64,000 bases of DNA from Sphingomonas sabuli (GTDB lineage Bacteria; Pseudomonadota; Alphaproteobacteria; Sphingomonadales; Sphingomonadaceae), in the NCBI RefSeq assembly GCF_014352855.1, contig NZ_CP060697.1:372001-436000 (forward strand), given 5' to 3'. Of the stretch, positions 26,024 through 34,217 are shown in pieces; position 1 is the first letter of the stretch; each line of letters starts with the position of its first letter. The position numbers and the translations under genes were made by a program. The notes under the pieces are model-generated. The model searched no databases, was not told the origin of the DNA, and worked only from the letters and a program-made list of their open reading frames with translations.

Positions 26024-26767
26024 CTAACGCCCCGCGATCGCCCGGACACGGTCGGAATAGAGCCGTCCGACCGGTTGTTCGGTGCCGTCGGCAAGACGGG
26101 CGATCCAGCGGCCTGACGGGTTGCGGCTGAAGCCGCTGATCGTGTCCTTGCGGACGATGGCGGAGCGGTGAAGCCGGACAAACAGGGCCGGGTCCAGCCC
26201 TTCTTCCAGGGCCGCCATGGAGTGGTGGATAAGCCAGCTCCGGCGACCGACGTGAAGCCGCATATAGTCGCGCTCGGCCGACACCCGGTCGATATCGCGC
26301 GCAGCGATGCGTACCAGACCGGTCATGTCCGACGCCCAGAATTCCTCGATCCACGGCGATGTCCCGGCCGGCTGCTCGGCGCGGGCGGTGCGGTGCTCGA
26401 GGAAGTGACGCGCGCGGTCGAGCGCGTGCTGCAGGCGGTCGGGATCGACCGGCTTCATGAGATAATCGACCGCTGCCACCTCGAACGCGGCGACGGCGAA
26501 CTGGTCGAAGGCGGTAACGAAAACGACCGCCGGTGTCGGGTCGTGACTGGCAAGCGAACGCGCGACTTCGATCCCGTCGGCGCCGGGCATGGCGATATCT
26601 AGCAGCAAGACGTCGGGCTTGAGCGCCTCCGCCATGGTGATTGCGGATTCGCCGTCGCTCGCAGTGCCGACCAGGGTGGCGCCGTTCAGCCGGGCGAGCA
26701 GCAACTGCAGCCGCTCGGCCGCGAGCGGCTCGTCGTCGGCAATGAGGATCCGCAGGTTTTCGGTCAT
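26024..26767 (-). CDS. LytTR-family response regulator
   Basis: 247 residues. The receiver domain shows ILIADDEPLAAERL, phosphorylated Asp in VLLLDIAMPGADG and a Lys in LMKPVDPDR. The LytTR DNA-binding domain follows at residues about 145-247 (RIAARDIDRVSAERDYMRLHV, then RLHRSAIVRKDTI). ATG 26767 overlaps the kinase stop by 4 bases, so this is a kinase-regulator pair of the LytS/LytR or YehU/YehT type. Confidence 0.92.
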   Translation of the reverse strand: MTENLRILIADDEPLAAERLQLLLARLNGATLVGTASDGESAITMAEALKPDVLLLDIAMPGADGIEVARSLASHDPTPAVVFVTAFDQFAVAAFEVAAVDYLMKPVDPDRLQHALDRARHFLEHRTARAEQPAGTSPWIEEFWASDMTGLVRIAARDIDRVSAERDYMRLHVGRRSWLIHHSMAALEEGLDPALFVRLHRSAIVRKDTISGFSRNPSGRWIARLADGTEQPVGRLYSDRVRAIAGR

Positions 26768-27972
26768 GCTTGCACCGGCATCTTGAGGATCACCTTGAAG
26801 CCGCCGGTGTCCATCGGCCCGAAGCGGCATTCGCTGCGGTCGCCGAAGCGCGTCTGCAAGCGCTCGCATACGTTGGTCAGGCCGACGCCGGTGCCTTCAT
26901 GCGTCGAGGCGGGCAGTTCGTCCCGGGTCGAATTGGCCAGTCGGTTGCTGACGCTGATCATCATTCGCCCGTCGGGGATCTCCTCGGCGACGATGCTTAT
27001 CAATATCTTATGGCGAGTTTTGGAGACGCCATATTTGATCGCGTTCTCGACGATCGGCTGCAGGATCAGGGCTGGCAGACGAGCCGACTGCAGGGCCGGC
27101 GGAACGTCGATCTCGACTTTCAGACGGTCGGGGAAGCGAGTCTTCTCAATCTCGAGATAGAGCCGCTGCAGGTCGATTTCCTGTTCCAGCGTGATGTCGG
27201 CCGCCGGGTCGAGCGAGAGGCTGCTGCGGAAAAAGGTCGATAGCGCCAGCAGCATCGCTTCCGCCCGGTCATTGCGGCCGGTCATCACCAGCGACGACAG
27301 CGAATTGAGCGTGTTGAATAGGAAGTGCGGATTCACCTGGTAACGCAGCGCCCGCAACTGGGCGACTTGCGCGGCCGATTCCGCCTCCGATGCGCGCCGC
27401 TGCGCGGTCAGCGCCTGGGTCTGCGCGCGGATCGCGAGATAGAAAGCGCTCCACGCCATGAAGAAAAACAACCACACCACCGCGGCATCGGCCGAGATGC
27501 GCAATTGCGTGAACTGGTCGAGTTCGGCCACCCGCGGCCACGTGACGGTCAGCGGCTGTTCGCCCGCGCGCTTGATGACGGTGGCGTTGCCCAACTCGGT
27601 GATCTCATAGCCCTCTGCGGAGACGAGATGGATCTCCTCCTGCGGGCGGCTCTGGTAACTGTCGGCGATCATCAGCACTGCCGCCATCGCCGCCGCCGCT
27701 CCCAGCGAGGCGAGGATCGCAACGATCGCCCGGCGGCGGATGCTGACGCCGCGGGCAAAAGAGGCGAGGGCCACGTAGATGCAGAAGCTGAGCACGATCG
27801 CCGCGGCAATGGTCAGCACCTTGTTGCTGAGCACCGTGGACGGATCGCGGCCCAGAAACGCGCGAATGACGATCGTCAGCGCGTAGAATAGCCAGAAGCC
27901 GAGGATCGTCTTCACGGCCAGCGGCCAGTCGGAAAAGGTCGTTTCCTGGAGCGGATGCTGAAGCGGCTTCAT
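26764..27972 (-). CDS. LytS/YehU-type sensor histidine kinase
   Basis: 402 residues. About four membrane helices occupy residues 20-190, then a short linker leads to the His_kinase domain with phospho-acceptor in the motif VNPHFLFNTLNSLSSL and an ATP-binding domain (LQPIVENAIKYGV, GTGVGLTNVCERL). It has no large sensory domain, so it may sense a membrane or small-molecule cue. It forms one operon with the LytTR regulator downstream. Confidence 0.92.
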   Translation of the reverse strand: MKPLQHPLQETTFSDWPLAVKTILGFWLFYALTIVIRAFLGRDPSTVLSNKVLTIAAAIVLSFCIYVALASFARGVSIRRRAIVAILASLGAAAAMAAVLMIADSYQSRPQEEIHLVSAEGYEITELGNATVIKRAGEQPLTVTWPRVAELDQFTQLRISADAAVVWLFFFMAWSAFYLAIRAQTQALTAQRRASEAESAAQVAQLRALRYQVNPHFLFNTLNSLSSLVMTGRNDRAEAMLLALSTFFRSSLSLDPAADITLEQEIDLQRLYLEIEKTRFPDRLKVEIDVPPALQSARLPALILQPIVENAIKYGVSKTRHKILISIVAEEIPDGRMMISVSNRLANSTRDELPASTHEGTGVGLTNVCERLQTRFGDRSECRFGPMDTGGFKVILKMPVQA

Positions 27973-28125
27973 CGGGGCCTCTTGTACGCCGTTCCGGGTT
28001 TCACGCCTATCACCCGACCCGCATGTTCGCAGAAGCGGCGCCGTCGCCGGTCGAATGCCCTGGCTTCAAGGAACGGCTCCGGCAGGCGCTCGTTTGACGA
28101 GCGAACGATCTGCTGGAGCAACCAA

Positions 28126-28374
28126 GTGACGACCGATTCCAAGCCCGCAAAAGACAAGAAGGACAAGGCGCCCCCGGCGACCTTCTCGGAAAATCCCAAC
28201 GAATCGCTGGAAACGGCGCTGCGCAAGGATCCGGATGACCAAAGCAAGAAGGTCGACGTGGGCAGCGATGAATCGATGGATGCGTCGGACCCGGTCTCCG
28301 CTTCCTTGCCTGAGCATCGCGAGCCCGCACCGTCTTCCAGTTTCGAGGAGCGTAAAGGCGAGTCGAAATCGTGA
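28126..28374 (+). CDS. small acidic/charged hypothetical protein
   Basis: 82 residues, hydrophilic and probably disordered: a Lys-rich N-terminus (KPAKDKKDKAPP), then NPNESLETALRKDPDDQ and DESMDASDPVSASLPEHREP. GTG 28126 lies 7 bases after GGAG. Short proteins with DESMDASDP motifs are common and unannotated in alphaproteobacteria, but I cannot assign a role. It has no signal peptide. Confidence 0.65.
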   Translation: MTTDSKPAKDKKDKAPPATFSENPNESLETALRKDPDDQSKKVDVGSDESMDASDPVSASLPEHREPAPSSSFEERKGESKS

Positions 28375-28559
28375 CACATCCGTTTCGACTGCGTTGCAAT
28401 TAATCAACACCGCCTGATCCAAGCAGGCCGTGGTTAAAGATTAACGTTGCTTCCGTGACCCGCCTCTGATTCATTCCTTAACGGGGGTGGGACACGTGGT
28501 TAAGCAATACGAAACCGTAAGCGCCGCATGATCCCGCATGGGCAAAAGGAGTCGGGATC

Positions 28560-29111
28560 ATGATCACGAGGACCAGCCAGCCGGCTAACGGTGCGTTGCT
28601 GCTCTCGGAAATGAAAGATTTCGGGAGCTTCGCAAAGTCGACGCAGCGCTACATCCGCCGTTCGCTGGATGTGGCTTACGGCCGTCGCGACCCGATCGAA
28701 TGCTGGGCCAGGGACGAAGGCGAAGCCGCCTCCATCCGCGCCCAGGCTCGCCTGTACAAACAACTCGACCATCTGCGCATGCAGGTGCCCGACGACAGCG
28801 GTCTCGACATGATCGAGCCGTTCATCGGCACGCTTATTACCTTGTCCGCCTTCGACCTTGGCCAAGATCGCCTGCCCAACTTCGCTACCTATCGCTTCCT
28901 TTACGAGCGTCTGGTTGGCGCGGCGGCTCGCCCGTGGCTTCCGGCAGCGTTTTGCGCCGCCGCGGCCCTGCCGCACCTTCACCCGGACCGTCGCCGGACC
29001 TTGCTGCAATCGATCAGCGAAAGCGCGGCGACCGCGCCAGGCTGGTCGAGCCGCGAGCCCGCCTTTTGGCCGGAGTGGGTCGAAAAGGTGGACTACCGCG
29101 CCGCTGCCTGA
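28560..29111 (+). CDS. hypothetical protein, 183 residues
   Basis: Mixed helical protein with no signal peptide. Notable stretches are KSTQRYIRRSLDVAYGRRDP, LPNFATYRFLYERLVGAAAR and PAFWPEWVEKVDY. AAGGAG about 10 bases before ATG 28560 supports this start. No known motif was recognised. The 185-base gap before it shows no clear gene, and may hold a promoter (AT-rich stretch with TTAA). Confidence 0.68.
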   Translation: MITRTSQPANGALLLSEMKDFGSFAKSTQRYIRRSLDVAYGRRDPIECWARDEGEAASIRAQARLYKQLDHLRMQVPDDSGLDMIEPFIGTLITLSAFDLGQDRLPNFATYRFLYERLVGAAARPWLPAAFCAAAALPHLHPDRRRTLLQSISESAATAPGWSSREPAFWPEWVEKVDYRAAA

Positions 29112-29112
29112 A

Positions 29113-29607
29113 TCAGGCCACGGCCTTCACTGACGGATAGATTGCTGCCAGCTGGCGGATCGTGTCCGCGGCATTCTGGTGGTGGACGAAGATGCCGCCT
29201 GCGTCTTCCCATAGCTGGCGGTGGTTTTCACGGTCGTCCACCAGCACGTCGCCGCGCTCCATATGCTCGTGCTTCTGGCGCGCCATGGTGGTGATGATCG
29301 GCACGCCCGGAAAATGCTCCGCCGCCCAGCGTTCCTTTTGCGGCGCCGCCCACTTGCCCAGCGGCAGCCCGGTCAGGATCGTCGGCCGCAGATGCTTGAC
29401 CGCTTTAAACAGCTGCTGCGCGTCCGGCATTTCCGGCAGATCGCCATAGAAGTTGCCGTGGCCGGCAAGCCGCTTCCAGAAAGCGCCGGGCCCGTGGCGT
29501 TTCTGGAAATCCGCACTGCTCGCGCCCAGCAGCACCGCGGCGCCGGCCTCGAAATCGGCGAGCACGCCGTCGCAATCGAGGAACAGGTGCGGCTGACGAT
29601 CTACCAC
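29113..29607 (-). CDS. HAD-family hydrolase (NT5C/HAD_SAK-like)
   Basis: 164 residues with the HAD signature: motif I FLDCDGVLADFE (nucleophile and acid/base Asp), motif II threonine in TILTGLPLGKW, a conserved Lys in QKERW and motif III/IV acidic pair VLVDDRENHRQLW. The fold resembles 5'(3')-deoxynucleotidases (NT5C) and the HAD domain of Swiss-Army-Knife RNA repair proteins. GTG 29607 is chosen because an in-frame upstream extension to 29784 is a shadow of the next gene. It overlaps the companion gene's stop by 7 bases. Confidence 0.8.
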   Translation of the reverse strand: MVDRQPHLFLDCDGVLADFEAGAAVLLGASSADFQKRHGPGAFWKRLAGHGNFYGDLPEMPDAQQLFKAVKHLRPTILTGLPLGKWAAPQKERWAAEHFPGVPIITTMARQKHEHMERGDVLVDDRENHRQLWEDAGGIFVHHQNAADTIRQLAAIYPSVKAVA

Positions 29608-29981
29608 AGGAAACAGGCCGGCTTGACTTCGAACGGTACTGGCTCGTCCAGCTGCGACCAGCCCTTGTCGCGTAACAGGTCGTTGCTTTCGACCGCTTTG
29701 CGCCCGGGCCCGAGCGACCAGGTCACATGATAGGTCGAACCGTCGGGGCGCTCGGTGGAACCGTCGATCTCCACCACCAGGCATTCAAGGCTTTCGCCGT
29801 CGTCGGCATGCCCGACCACGCGGGCGTCGACCGGGCGGGGCAGGGCGCTGCGCGCGTCCACGCCGGCTTCCAGGGTGACGTGGTCGGCAAGCGTTCGGGC
29901 ATAGCGCGGCGGGAAGCGATCGAGCAGCGCCAGGCGCCGCTCGTCCCGCGGAAGCTTCCAGCCGGTAATGTACTTGCCCAT
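29601..29981 (-). CDS. possible 2H-phosphoesterase-like protein
   Basis: 126 residues. Two H-x-T motifs stand 50 residues apart, HVTLEAG at about residue 34 and HVTWSLG at about residue 85, each on a predicted strand. This is the two-histidine signature of the 2H phosphoesterase superfamily (LigT, RNA 2',3'-cyclic phosphodiesterases, tRNA ligase CPD domains). The C-terminus PVPFEVKPACFLW is hydrophobic. It is coupled to the HAD gene downstream (7-base overlap). The match is at motif level only, and the protein is short for the family. Confidence 0.55.
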   Translation of the reverse strand: MGKYITGWKLPRDERRLALLDRFPPRYARTLADHVTLEAGVDARSALPRPVDARVVGHADDGESLECLVVEIDGSTERPDGSTYHVTWSLGPGRKAVESNDLLRDKGWSQLDEPVPFEVKPACFLW

Positions 29982-30014
29982 GCAGCGTTCAACCGCCGAC
30001 CGGGCTGCGCGGTT

Positions 30015-31406
30015 TCAGCCGCCTAGCCGTTCGGTCAGGTCGCGGGCGAATTCCGCCAGCGTGTCGTCGCGGGCACCCATGACAAGCACGCGGTCGCCTG
30101 GGCGCGCCTCGGTAGCGATGCGGTCGCCGATGGCCGACCTTTCGGGGATATGTTCGGCCTTGCCGCCCTTGGCCTTCACTTGCCCGGCCAGCCAGTCGGA
30201 CCCGCGCGCCTTGTCCACCGTGCCGCCCTGGTAAACCGGGTCGGACAGGAACAGGATGTCGTCGGCCGCCATACCCTTGGCGAAGCTGGCGGCAAGTTCG
30301 TCGCCCATCTTGGCAATGGGACCGAAACCGTGCGGCTGGAACAGGATCAACAGGCGGCCCGGATGCGCGCGCAGCGTAGCCAGGCTGGCGTCGATCTTGT
30401 CCGGATTGTGCGCGAAATCGTCGATCACGGTGACGCCGCCACCGACCCCGACCGTTTCCAGACGCCGCCGCAGTCCTTCGAAGCGGCCAAGCGCTTCCGC
30501 CGCGTCGGCCACCGCGACGCCCAGCTGGCGAACCGCAGCAATGGCGGCCAGCGCATTCGACGCATTGTGGCGCCCGGGTACGGCCAGCGTGACCTGCTGC
30601 CGCTTACCGTCATGATCGACATCGAACCGTGTGCCGGTGGCAAGCAGTTCGAGGTTGCGTCCGGCGAAGTCCGCGCTGGGCGCGTCGAAGCCGTACCCGA
30701 CCAGCCGGTCCGCCGGGAGGGATTCGGCCATCGCCCGGGTTTCCGGGTCGTCGAGGTTGATCACGCCCTTGCGGCTGGCGGCGAGGAAGCCGGCGAACAG
30801 GCCGCGCAATTCGCCCATTTCCTTGTGATCGAGGCTGATGTTGGTCAGCACCGCGACTTCCGGCTTGTACAGCGCGATCGAGCCGTCGCTTTCGTCCACT
30901 TCGCTGACGAACAGTTCGGGGTCGCCGACCAGCGCACTTGCAAAGGGCGCGGACGGGGTGACGAAATTCTTCATCACCGCGCCGTTCATGACCGTCGGCT
31001 GGCGATGGCAGGCGTGGAGGATCCAGCCGACCATGCCGGTGACCGTCGATTTGCCGCTGGTCCCGCCGACCGCGACGCTATGCTGCGCGGCGTTGAGGAG
31101 CTGCGCGAGCAGTTGCGGGCGGCGGAAATGGGGCAGGCCGAGCTCGGTCGCCTTGACCATGTCGGGCACCGTGTCCTCTACCGCGGCGGAGGTGACCAGC
31201 GTCATGCCCGCCTTCGGCCCGGACCCGTCCTGCGCAAACAGCTGGATGCCAAGCGAGCGAAGGTAATCGAACTTGGGCGCGGTGCGCCCTGCGTCGAGCG
31301 AGCGGTCGGAACCGGCGACGCGGGCACCGGAAGCGCGCAGGATAGAGGCAAGGGGCAGCATACCGCTGCCGCCGATGCCGCAAAAGAAGTAGCTGGATTC
31401 GGTCAT
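30015..31406 (-). CDS. Mur ligase family protein (MurC/Mpl-like, non-canonical P-loop)
   Basis: 463 residues with Rossmann start YFFCGIGGSGMLPLASIL, ATP site, EVDESDGSIALYKPEVAVLTN and the C-terminal DDFAHNPDKI. Two family positions differ: the P-loop is VGGTSGKSTVTG instead of GTHGKTT, and the usual HH is AHNP. MurC adds L-Ala and Mpl a recycled tripeptide to UDP-MurNAc; DESDGS is MurC-like while AHNP recalls MurE/FolC. ATG 31406 starts at the conserved strand. It is divergent from an LD-carboxypeptidase gene with only 50 bases between, which points to peptidoglycan recycling. Confidence 0.72.
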   Translation of the reverse strand: MTESSYFFCGIGGSGMLPLASILRASGARVAGSDRSLDAGRTAPKFDYLRSLGIQLFAQDGSGPKAGMTLVTSAAVEDTVPDMVKATELGLPHFRRPQLLAQLLNAAQHSVAVGGTSGKSTVTGMVGWILHACHRQPTVMNGAVMKNFVTPSAPFASALVGDPELFVSEVDESDGSIALYKPEVAVLTNISLDHKEMGELRGLFAGFLAASRKGVINLDDPETRAMAESLPADRLVGYGFDAPSADFAGRNLELLATGTRFDVDHDGKRQQVTLAVPGRHNASNALAAIAAVRQLGVAVADAAEALGRFEGLRRRLETVGVGGGVTVIDDFAHNPDKIDASLATLRAHPGRLLILFQPHGFGPIAKMGDELAASFAKGMAADDILFLSDPVYQGGTVDKARGSDWLAGQVKAKGGKAEHIPERSAIGDRIATEARPGDRVLVMGARDDTLAEFARDLTERLGG

Positions 31407-31456
31407 TGGCGCCGCCCTATTGCGGGTTGGGTGGCAACACAAAGGGGAATGTGCCG

Positions 31457-32269
31457 GTGAGGATCGCGGTCGTCGCTCCAAGCAATGCGCTCCAGCGCGA
31501 AACCGCCGACCGGGTAACGGCGCTGGCGGCCGCGCGGGGCGACTGCACGATCGCCTTTCATCCGCAATGCTTCCTTCGCCACGGTCACTTCGCCGGCACC
31601 GATGACGACCGGCTGTCCGCGCTGCGCGAGGTCATAGCCGATCCCGACGTCGACGCCGTCTGGTTCGCGCGCGGTGGCTATGGCTCCAACCGGATCGCCG
31701 AAGCCGCGGTGACCGATATTCCCGGCGCTGCTAGGGCCAAGCTGTTCATGGGCTATAGCGACACCGGCTTTCTGCTCGCCGCTTTGCACAAGGCCGGTTT
31801 GGAGGTCGCCCACGGCCCGATGCCGCAGGACATCGTGCGGCAAGGCGGGGAGGAAGCGGTCACGCGCGGCCTCGACTGGCTGGTTCGCCGCGACCCTGCG
31901 GCACTTGAGCCGGGCGTTCGCCAGCCCGCAATGGCCTTCAACCTGACCGTCCTGTCGATGCTGCTCGGGACAATGATCGAGCCCGACTTCAGCGGCGTCG
32001 AATTGCTGGTCGAGGAAGTGAGCGAGCATCATTACCGGATCGACCGGCTGATGTTCCACCTGACGTCCAACCCCAACGTGCGCCGCGCCGCGCGGCTGCG
32101 CATGGGCCGGGTTAGCGACGTCCCCGGCAACGACCCGGATTTCGGGCAGGACGAGGCTGCGATCGCTGCTTTCTGGTGCGCCCGCTCGGGCATCGAACTC
32201 GGCGCGCCGGCGGCGATCGGGCACGACTGCGCCAACCGCGTCGTGCCGTTCGCCCGGCGCGCCTCCTGA
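31457..32269 (+). CDS. LD-carboxypeptidase (peptidase S66 family)
   Basis: 270 residues. The S66 family cuts the terminal D-Ala from recycled murein tetrapeptides in the cytosol (LdcA) or gives microcin C immunity (MccF). The nucleophilic Ser lies in FMGYSDTGFL and the other active-site residues are in LVEEVSEHHYRIDR and IGHDCANRVVP. GTG 31457 is preferred because GGGGA lies 8 bases upstream; GTG 31451 and an ATG 51 bases upstream are alternatives. Its divergence from the Mur ligase fits peptide recycling. Confidence 0.85.
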   Translation: MRIAVVAPSNALQRETADRVTALAAARGDCTIAFHPQCFLRHGHFAGTDDDRLSALREVIADPDVDAVWFARGGYGSNRIAEAAVTDIPGAARAKLFMGYSDTGFLLAALHKAGLEVAHGPMPQDIVRQGGEEAVTRGLDWLVRRDPAALEPGVRQPAMAFNLTVLSMLLGTMIEPDFSGVELLVEEVSEHHYRIDRLMFHLTSNPNVRRAARLRMGRVSDVPGNDPDFGQDEAAIAAFWCARSGIELGAPAAIGHDCANRVVPFARRAS

Positions 32270-32342
32270 ATCGGGACGCAAAGGGCCATTGCATTGCGCC
32301 CGGCGATGCGCTCTACAAACGCCAGAACAACAGGAGGGCCGA

Positions 32343-32612
32343 ATGGCACAAGGGACTGGTCGTAAAGCAGGGGGCGGATTGGCCCGCCCATGTCAGCCGT
32401 CAGCGGATCTGGCGAAGATCACTGGCAGTGATCCGCTTCCGCGCAGCCAGGTAGTTTCGAAGGTGTGGGATCACATCCGCAAGAACAACCTGCAAAACCC
32501 GCAAAACAAACGGGAAATTGTGGCTGACGACACGCTGAAGGCAGTCTTCGGTGGCAAGGAACGGGTCAGCATGTTCGAAATGAACAAGCATCTTTCCAAC
32601 CATCTGAAATAG
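32343..32612 (+). CDS. SWIB/MDM2 domain protein
   Basis: 89 residues, mostly one SWIB domain: a Lys/Gly-rich start, PSADLAKITGSDPLPRSQVVSKVWDHIRKNNLQNPQNKR (shown only in part here), then DDTLKAVFGG and MFEMNKHLSNHL. SWIB is best known in eukaryotic chromatin remodelling and occurs in Chlamydia and several alphaproteobacteria; the bacterial role is unclear, possibly nucleoid-related. CAGGAGGG just before ATG 32343 decides the start. A strong terminator follows. Confidence 0.9.
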   Translation: MAQGTGRKAGGGLARPCQPSADLAKITGSDPLPRSQVVSKVWDHIRKNNLQNPQNKREIVADDTLKAVFGGKERVSMFEMNKHLSNHLK

Positions 32613-32636
32613 GCTTCGGGTAACCCAAGCTTGAAG

Positions 32637-32667
32637 AGGGCTCGCGGTTCGCCGCGGGCCCTTTTTT
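32637..32667 (+). terminator. strong intrinsic terminator after the SWIB gene
   Basis: 11-bp stem (32637-32647 with 32652-32662) around a TTCG loop, with one G-T pair, followed by six T residues. It is the clearest terminator in the window. Confidence 0.95.
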
Positions 32668-32695
32668 CATGGGCGCAATGCGCGACTCGCTTTCC

Positions 32696-33403
32696 CTAAC
32701 GGCACAGGGTCCAGCCGCCGCCGCCCCGATTGGCGGTGTCGAGGTGAAAATGATCGGCGTGAGCGTCGTTGTAATCGGGTGACAAGACCGTGCTGAACAG
32801 CGGACAGGCGCCATCGCGCACGTCGCGCAGGAAGGCCGCCTTCGCACCCGGATCGTCCCAGTCGGCAAGCACCGACACATCGTCGCCGCCGGCCAGCCGG
32901 AAACCGGTGACGTCGACCGCATCGGCGGTCGCATGTTCGCTCCACCGGCCCTCGTCGCGGCCGTACAGCCGCCGGCAGCTGAAACTGCCGGCATGCCGAA
33001 GCTCCGCCACCCGCTCTCCGAAATGCCGTCGCGCCGCGGGTTGGACCACGCGCTCCTGCCACAGCGCGAGGGCGGCAGCGACCGGGCAGCTGGTGACCAG
33101 CCCAGCCGGACGAAAGTCGCCGTCCAGGCGCATGCCGTCTTCATACCCGCAGGCGAGGTTGCTGCTGCGCCGAGGATCCGCCGCGGCGATGGACAGCCCG
33201 GCGTCGGCCAACAGCCGGCGGCACTGGGCCGGCGTCTCGCCGAGGGCGGCGATCTTCTGCGCGGTGAAGCGGCCAACGGGATCGTTCAGGCGAAGCTGCG
33301 TCCACGGCACGTCCTGCGGATGCTGTCGCAGGTAGTTGCGTCCCGCCAGCCAGAGGCCGCCGAACACGGCGAGGAAGAGCAATAGGCACCCGATGCGGCC
33401 CAT
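32696..33403 (-). CDS. extensin-like C-terminal domain protein, membrane-anchored
   Basis: 235 residues. The N-terminus is a membrane anchor (MGRIGCLLLFLAVFGGLWLAG). The rest matches the bacterial Extensin-like_C domain: paired cysteines (QCRRLLADAG, ACGYEDG, TSCPVA, SCRRLYGR, ACPLFS) and the motif SEHATADAVDVTGF, then HADHFHLDTANRGG. Its exact role is unknown; a peptidase-like cell-wall activity is often proposed (His-x-His-x pattern). ATG 33403 overlaps the Nudix stop by one base (TGATG). Confidence 0.83.
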   Translation of the reverse strand: MGRIGCLLLFLAVFGGLWLAGRNYLRQHPQDVPWTQLRLNDPVGRFTAQKIAALGETPAQCRRLLADAGLSIAAADPRRSSNLACGYEDGMRLDGDFRPAGLVTSCPVAAALALWQERVVQPAARRHFGERVAELRHAGSFSCRRLYGRDEGRWSEHATADAVDVTGFRLAGGDDVSVLADWDDPGAKAAFLRDVRDGACPLFSTVLSPDYNDAHADHFHLDTANRGGGGWTLCR

Positions 33404-34137
33404 CAGCCGCGCCAGAGACCGTCGAGCCGTTCTTGGGTCACCGGATAGCCGATGCCCTGCGGGATGGTGATGAAGTTCTGCCCGTCTCTTTCCTCGACCC
33501 AAGGGCTGATCGGCTCGATTACATGCGCCAGTGCGTCGGCGCGCATGGCGTCGAAACTGTCGTGCTGCGCCAGCCGCTCGAGGTTGCGGCGGGTCGGAAA
33601 GATCAGCCGGGCCGTCCCCGCGGCGTCGCGCTCCAGCACTTCGGCCGCGCCGATCCAATGTGCGGCGCTGCATTCGCCGGCGACGATGCGCGGCTCCCAC
33701 CCGTCGGGACAAAGGGCAAGGAAGAACATCGTGTCGAATCGCCGGGTGGCGTGGAATTTCGGCACCCAGCGCGCGAACGGGATCAGCGCGTCGAGATCGA
33801 GCGCGGCGCCGGCGTCAACCAGCACAGCGCCGAATTGCGCGTTCCCGAGCAACCTAGTCTGCATGTCGAGGGCCGTTGCCGCGGATGGAAGTGGCGCCAA
33901 GCCGACCGGGATCGCCGTTTCCTCGATCGTCTCGCGGATTGCGGCGACCTTGGCGGCCGCCTCGGCGCCTCCGAGTGCGGCGTCGCCGGGATCGATGCGC
34001 CCGCCTGGAAAGACCAGCGCGCCGGCGGCAAAGGCCATGCCCTCGCCGCGCTCGACCATCAGCAGTGCGGGCGGCTGGCCGGCGCGTTCGCGCACGCACA
34101 CCAGCGTCGCGGCGGGGATGGCCTGGGCGGAATCCAT
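33403..34137 (-). CDS. Nudix hydrolase
   Basis: 244 residues. The Nudix box is spread as GALVFPGGRIDPGD..AAIRETIEETAIPVG, with an insert between the first Gly and the REx2EE core, as in CoA diphosphatase or NUDT7/19-type proteins. The C-terminal HATRRFDTMFFLALCP and ISPWVEERDGQNFITIPQ segments are longer than in simple MutT. Nucleotide-sugar or CoA substrates are possible. The start is ATG 34137; the in-frame sequence upstream is a shadow. Confidence 0.8.
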   Translation of the reverse strand: MDSAQAIPAATLVCVRERAGQPPALLMVERGEGMAFAAGALVFPGGRIDPGDAALGGAEAAAKVAAIRETIEETAIPVGLAPLPSAATALDMQTRLLGNAQFGAVLVDAGAALDLDALIPFARWVPKFHATRRFDTMFFLALCPDGWEPRIVAGECSAAHWIGAAEVLERDAAGTARLIFPTRRNLERLAQHDSFDAMRADALAHVIEPISPWVEERDGQNFITIPQGIGYPVTQERLDGLWRG

Positions 34138-34168
34138 GGCTTCACCTAGGCCGGGCAGGGCGCAAGCA

Positions 34169-34200
34169 AAAGGCCGCCGACGCATGCGCCAGCGGCCTTT
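34169..34200 (-). terminator. terminator between the small lipoprotein and the Nudix gene
   Basis: Stem AAAGGCCGC (34169-34177) with GCGGCCTTT (34192-34200). On the minus strand it reads into TTTTGCTTGC, so it can end the small lipoprotein gene that stops at 34218. Confidence 0.75.
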
Positions 34201-34217
34201 CGTCACGCTTGCGGCGC

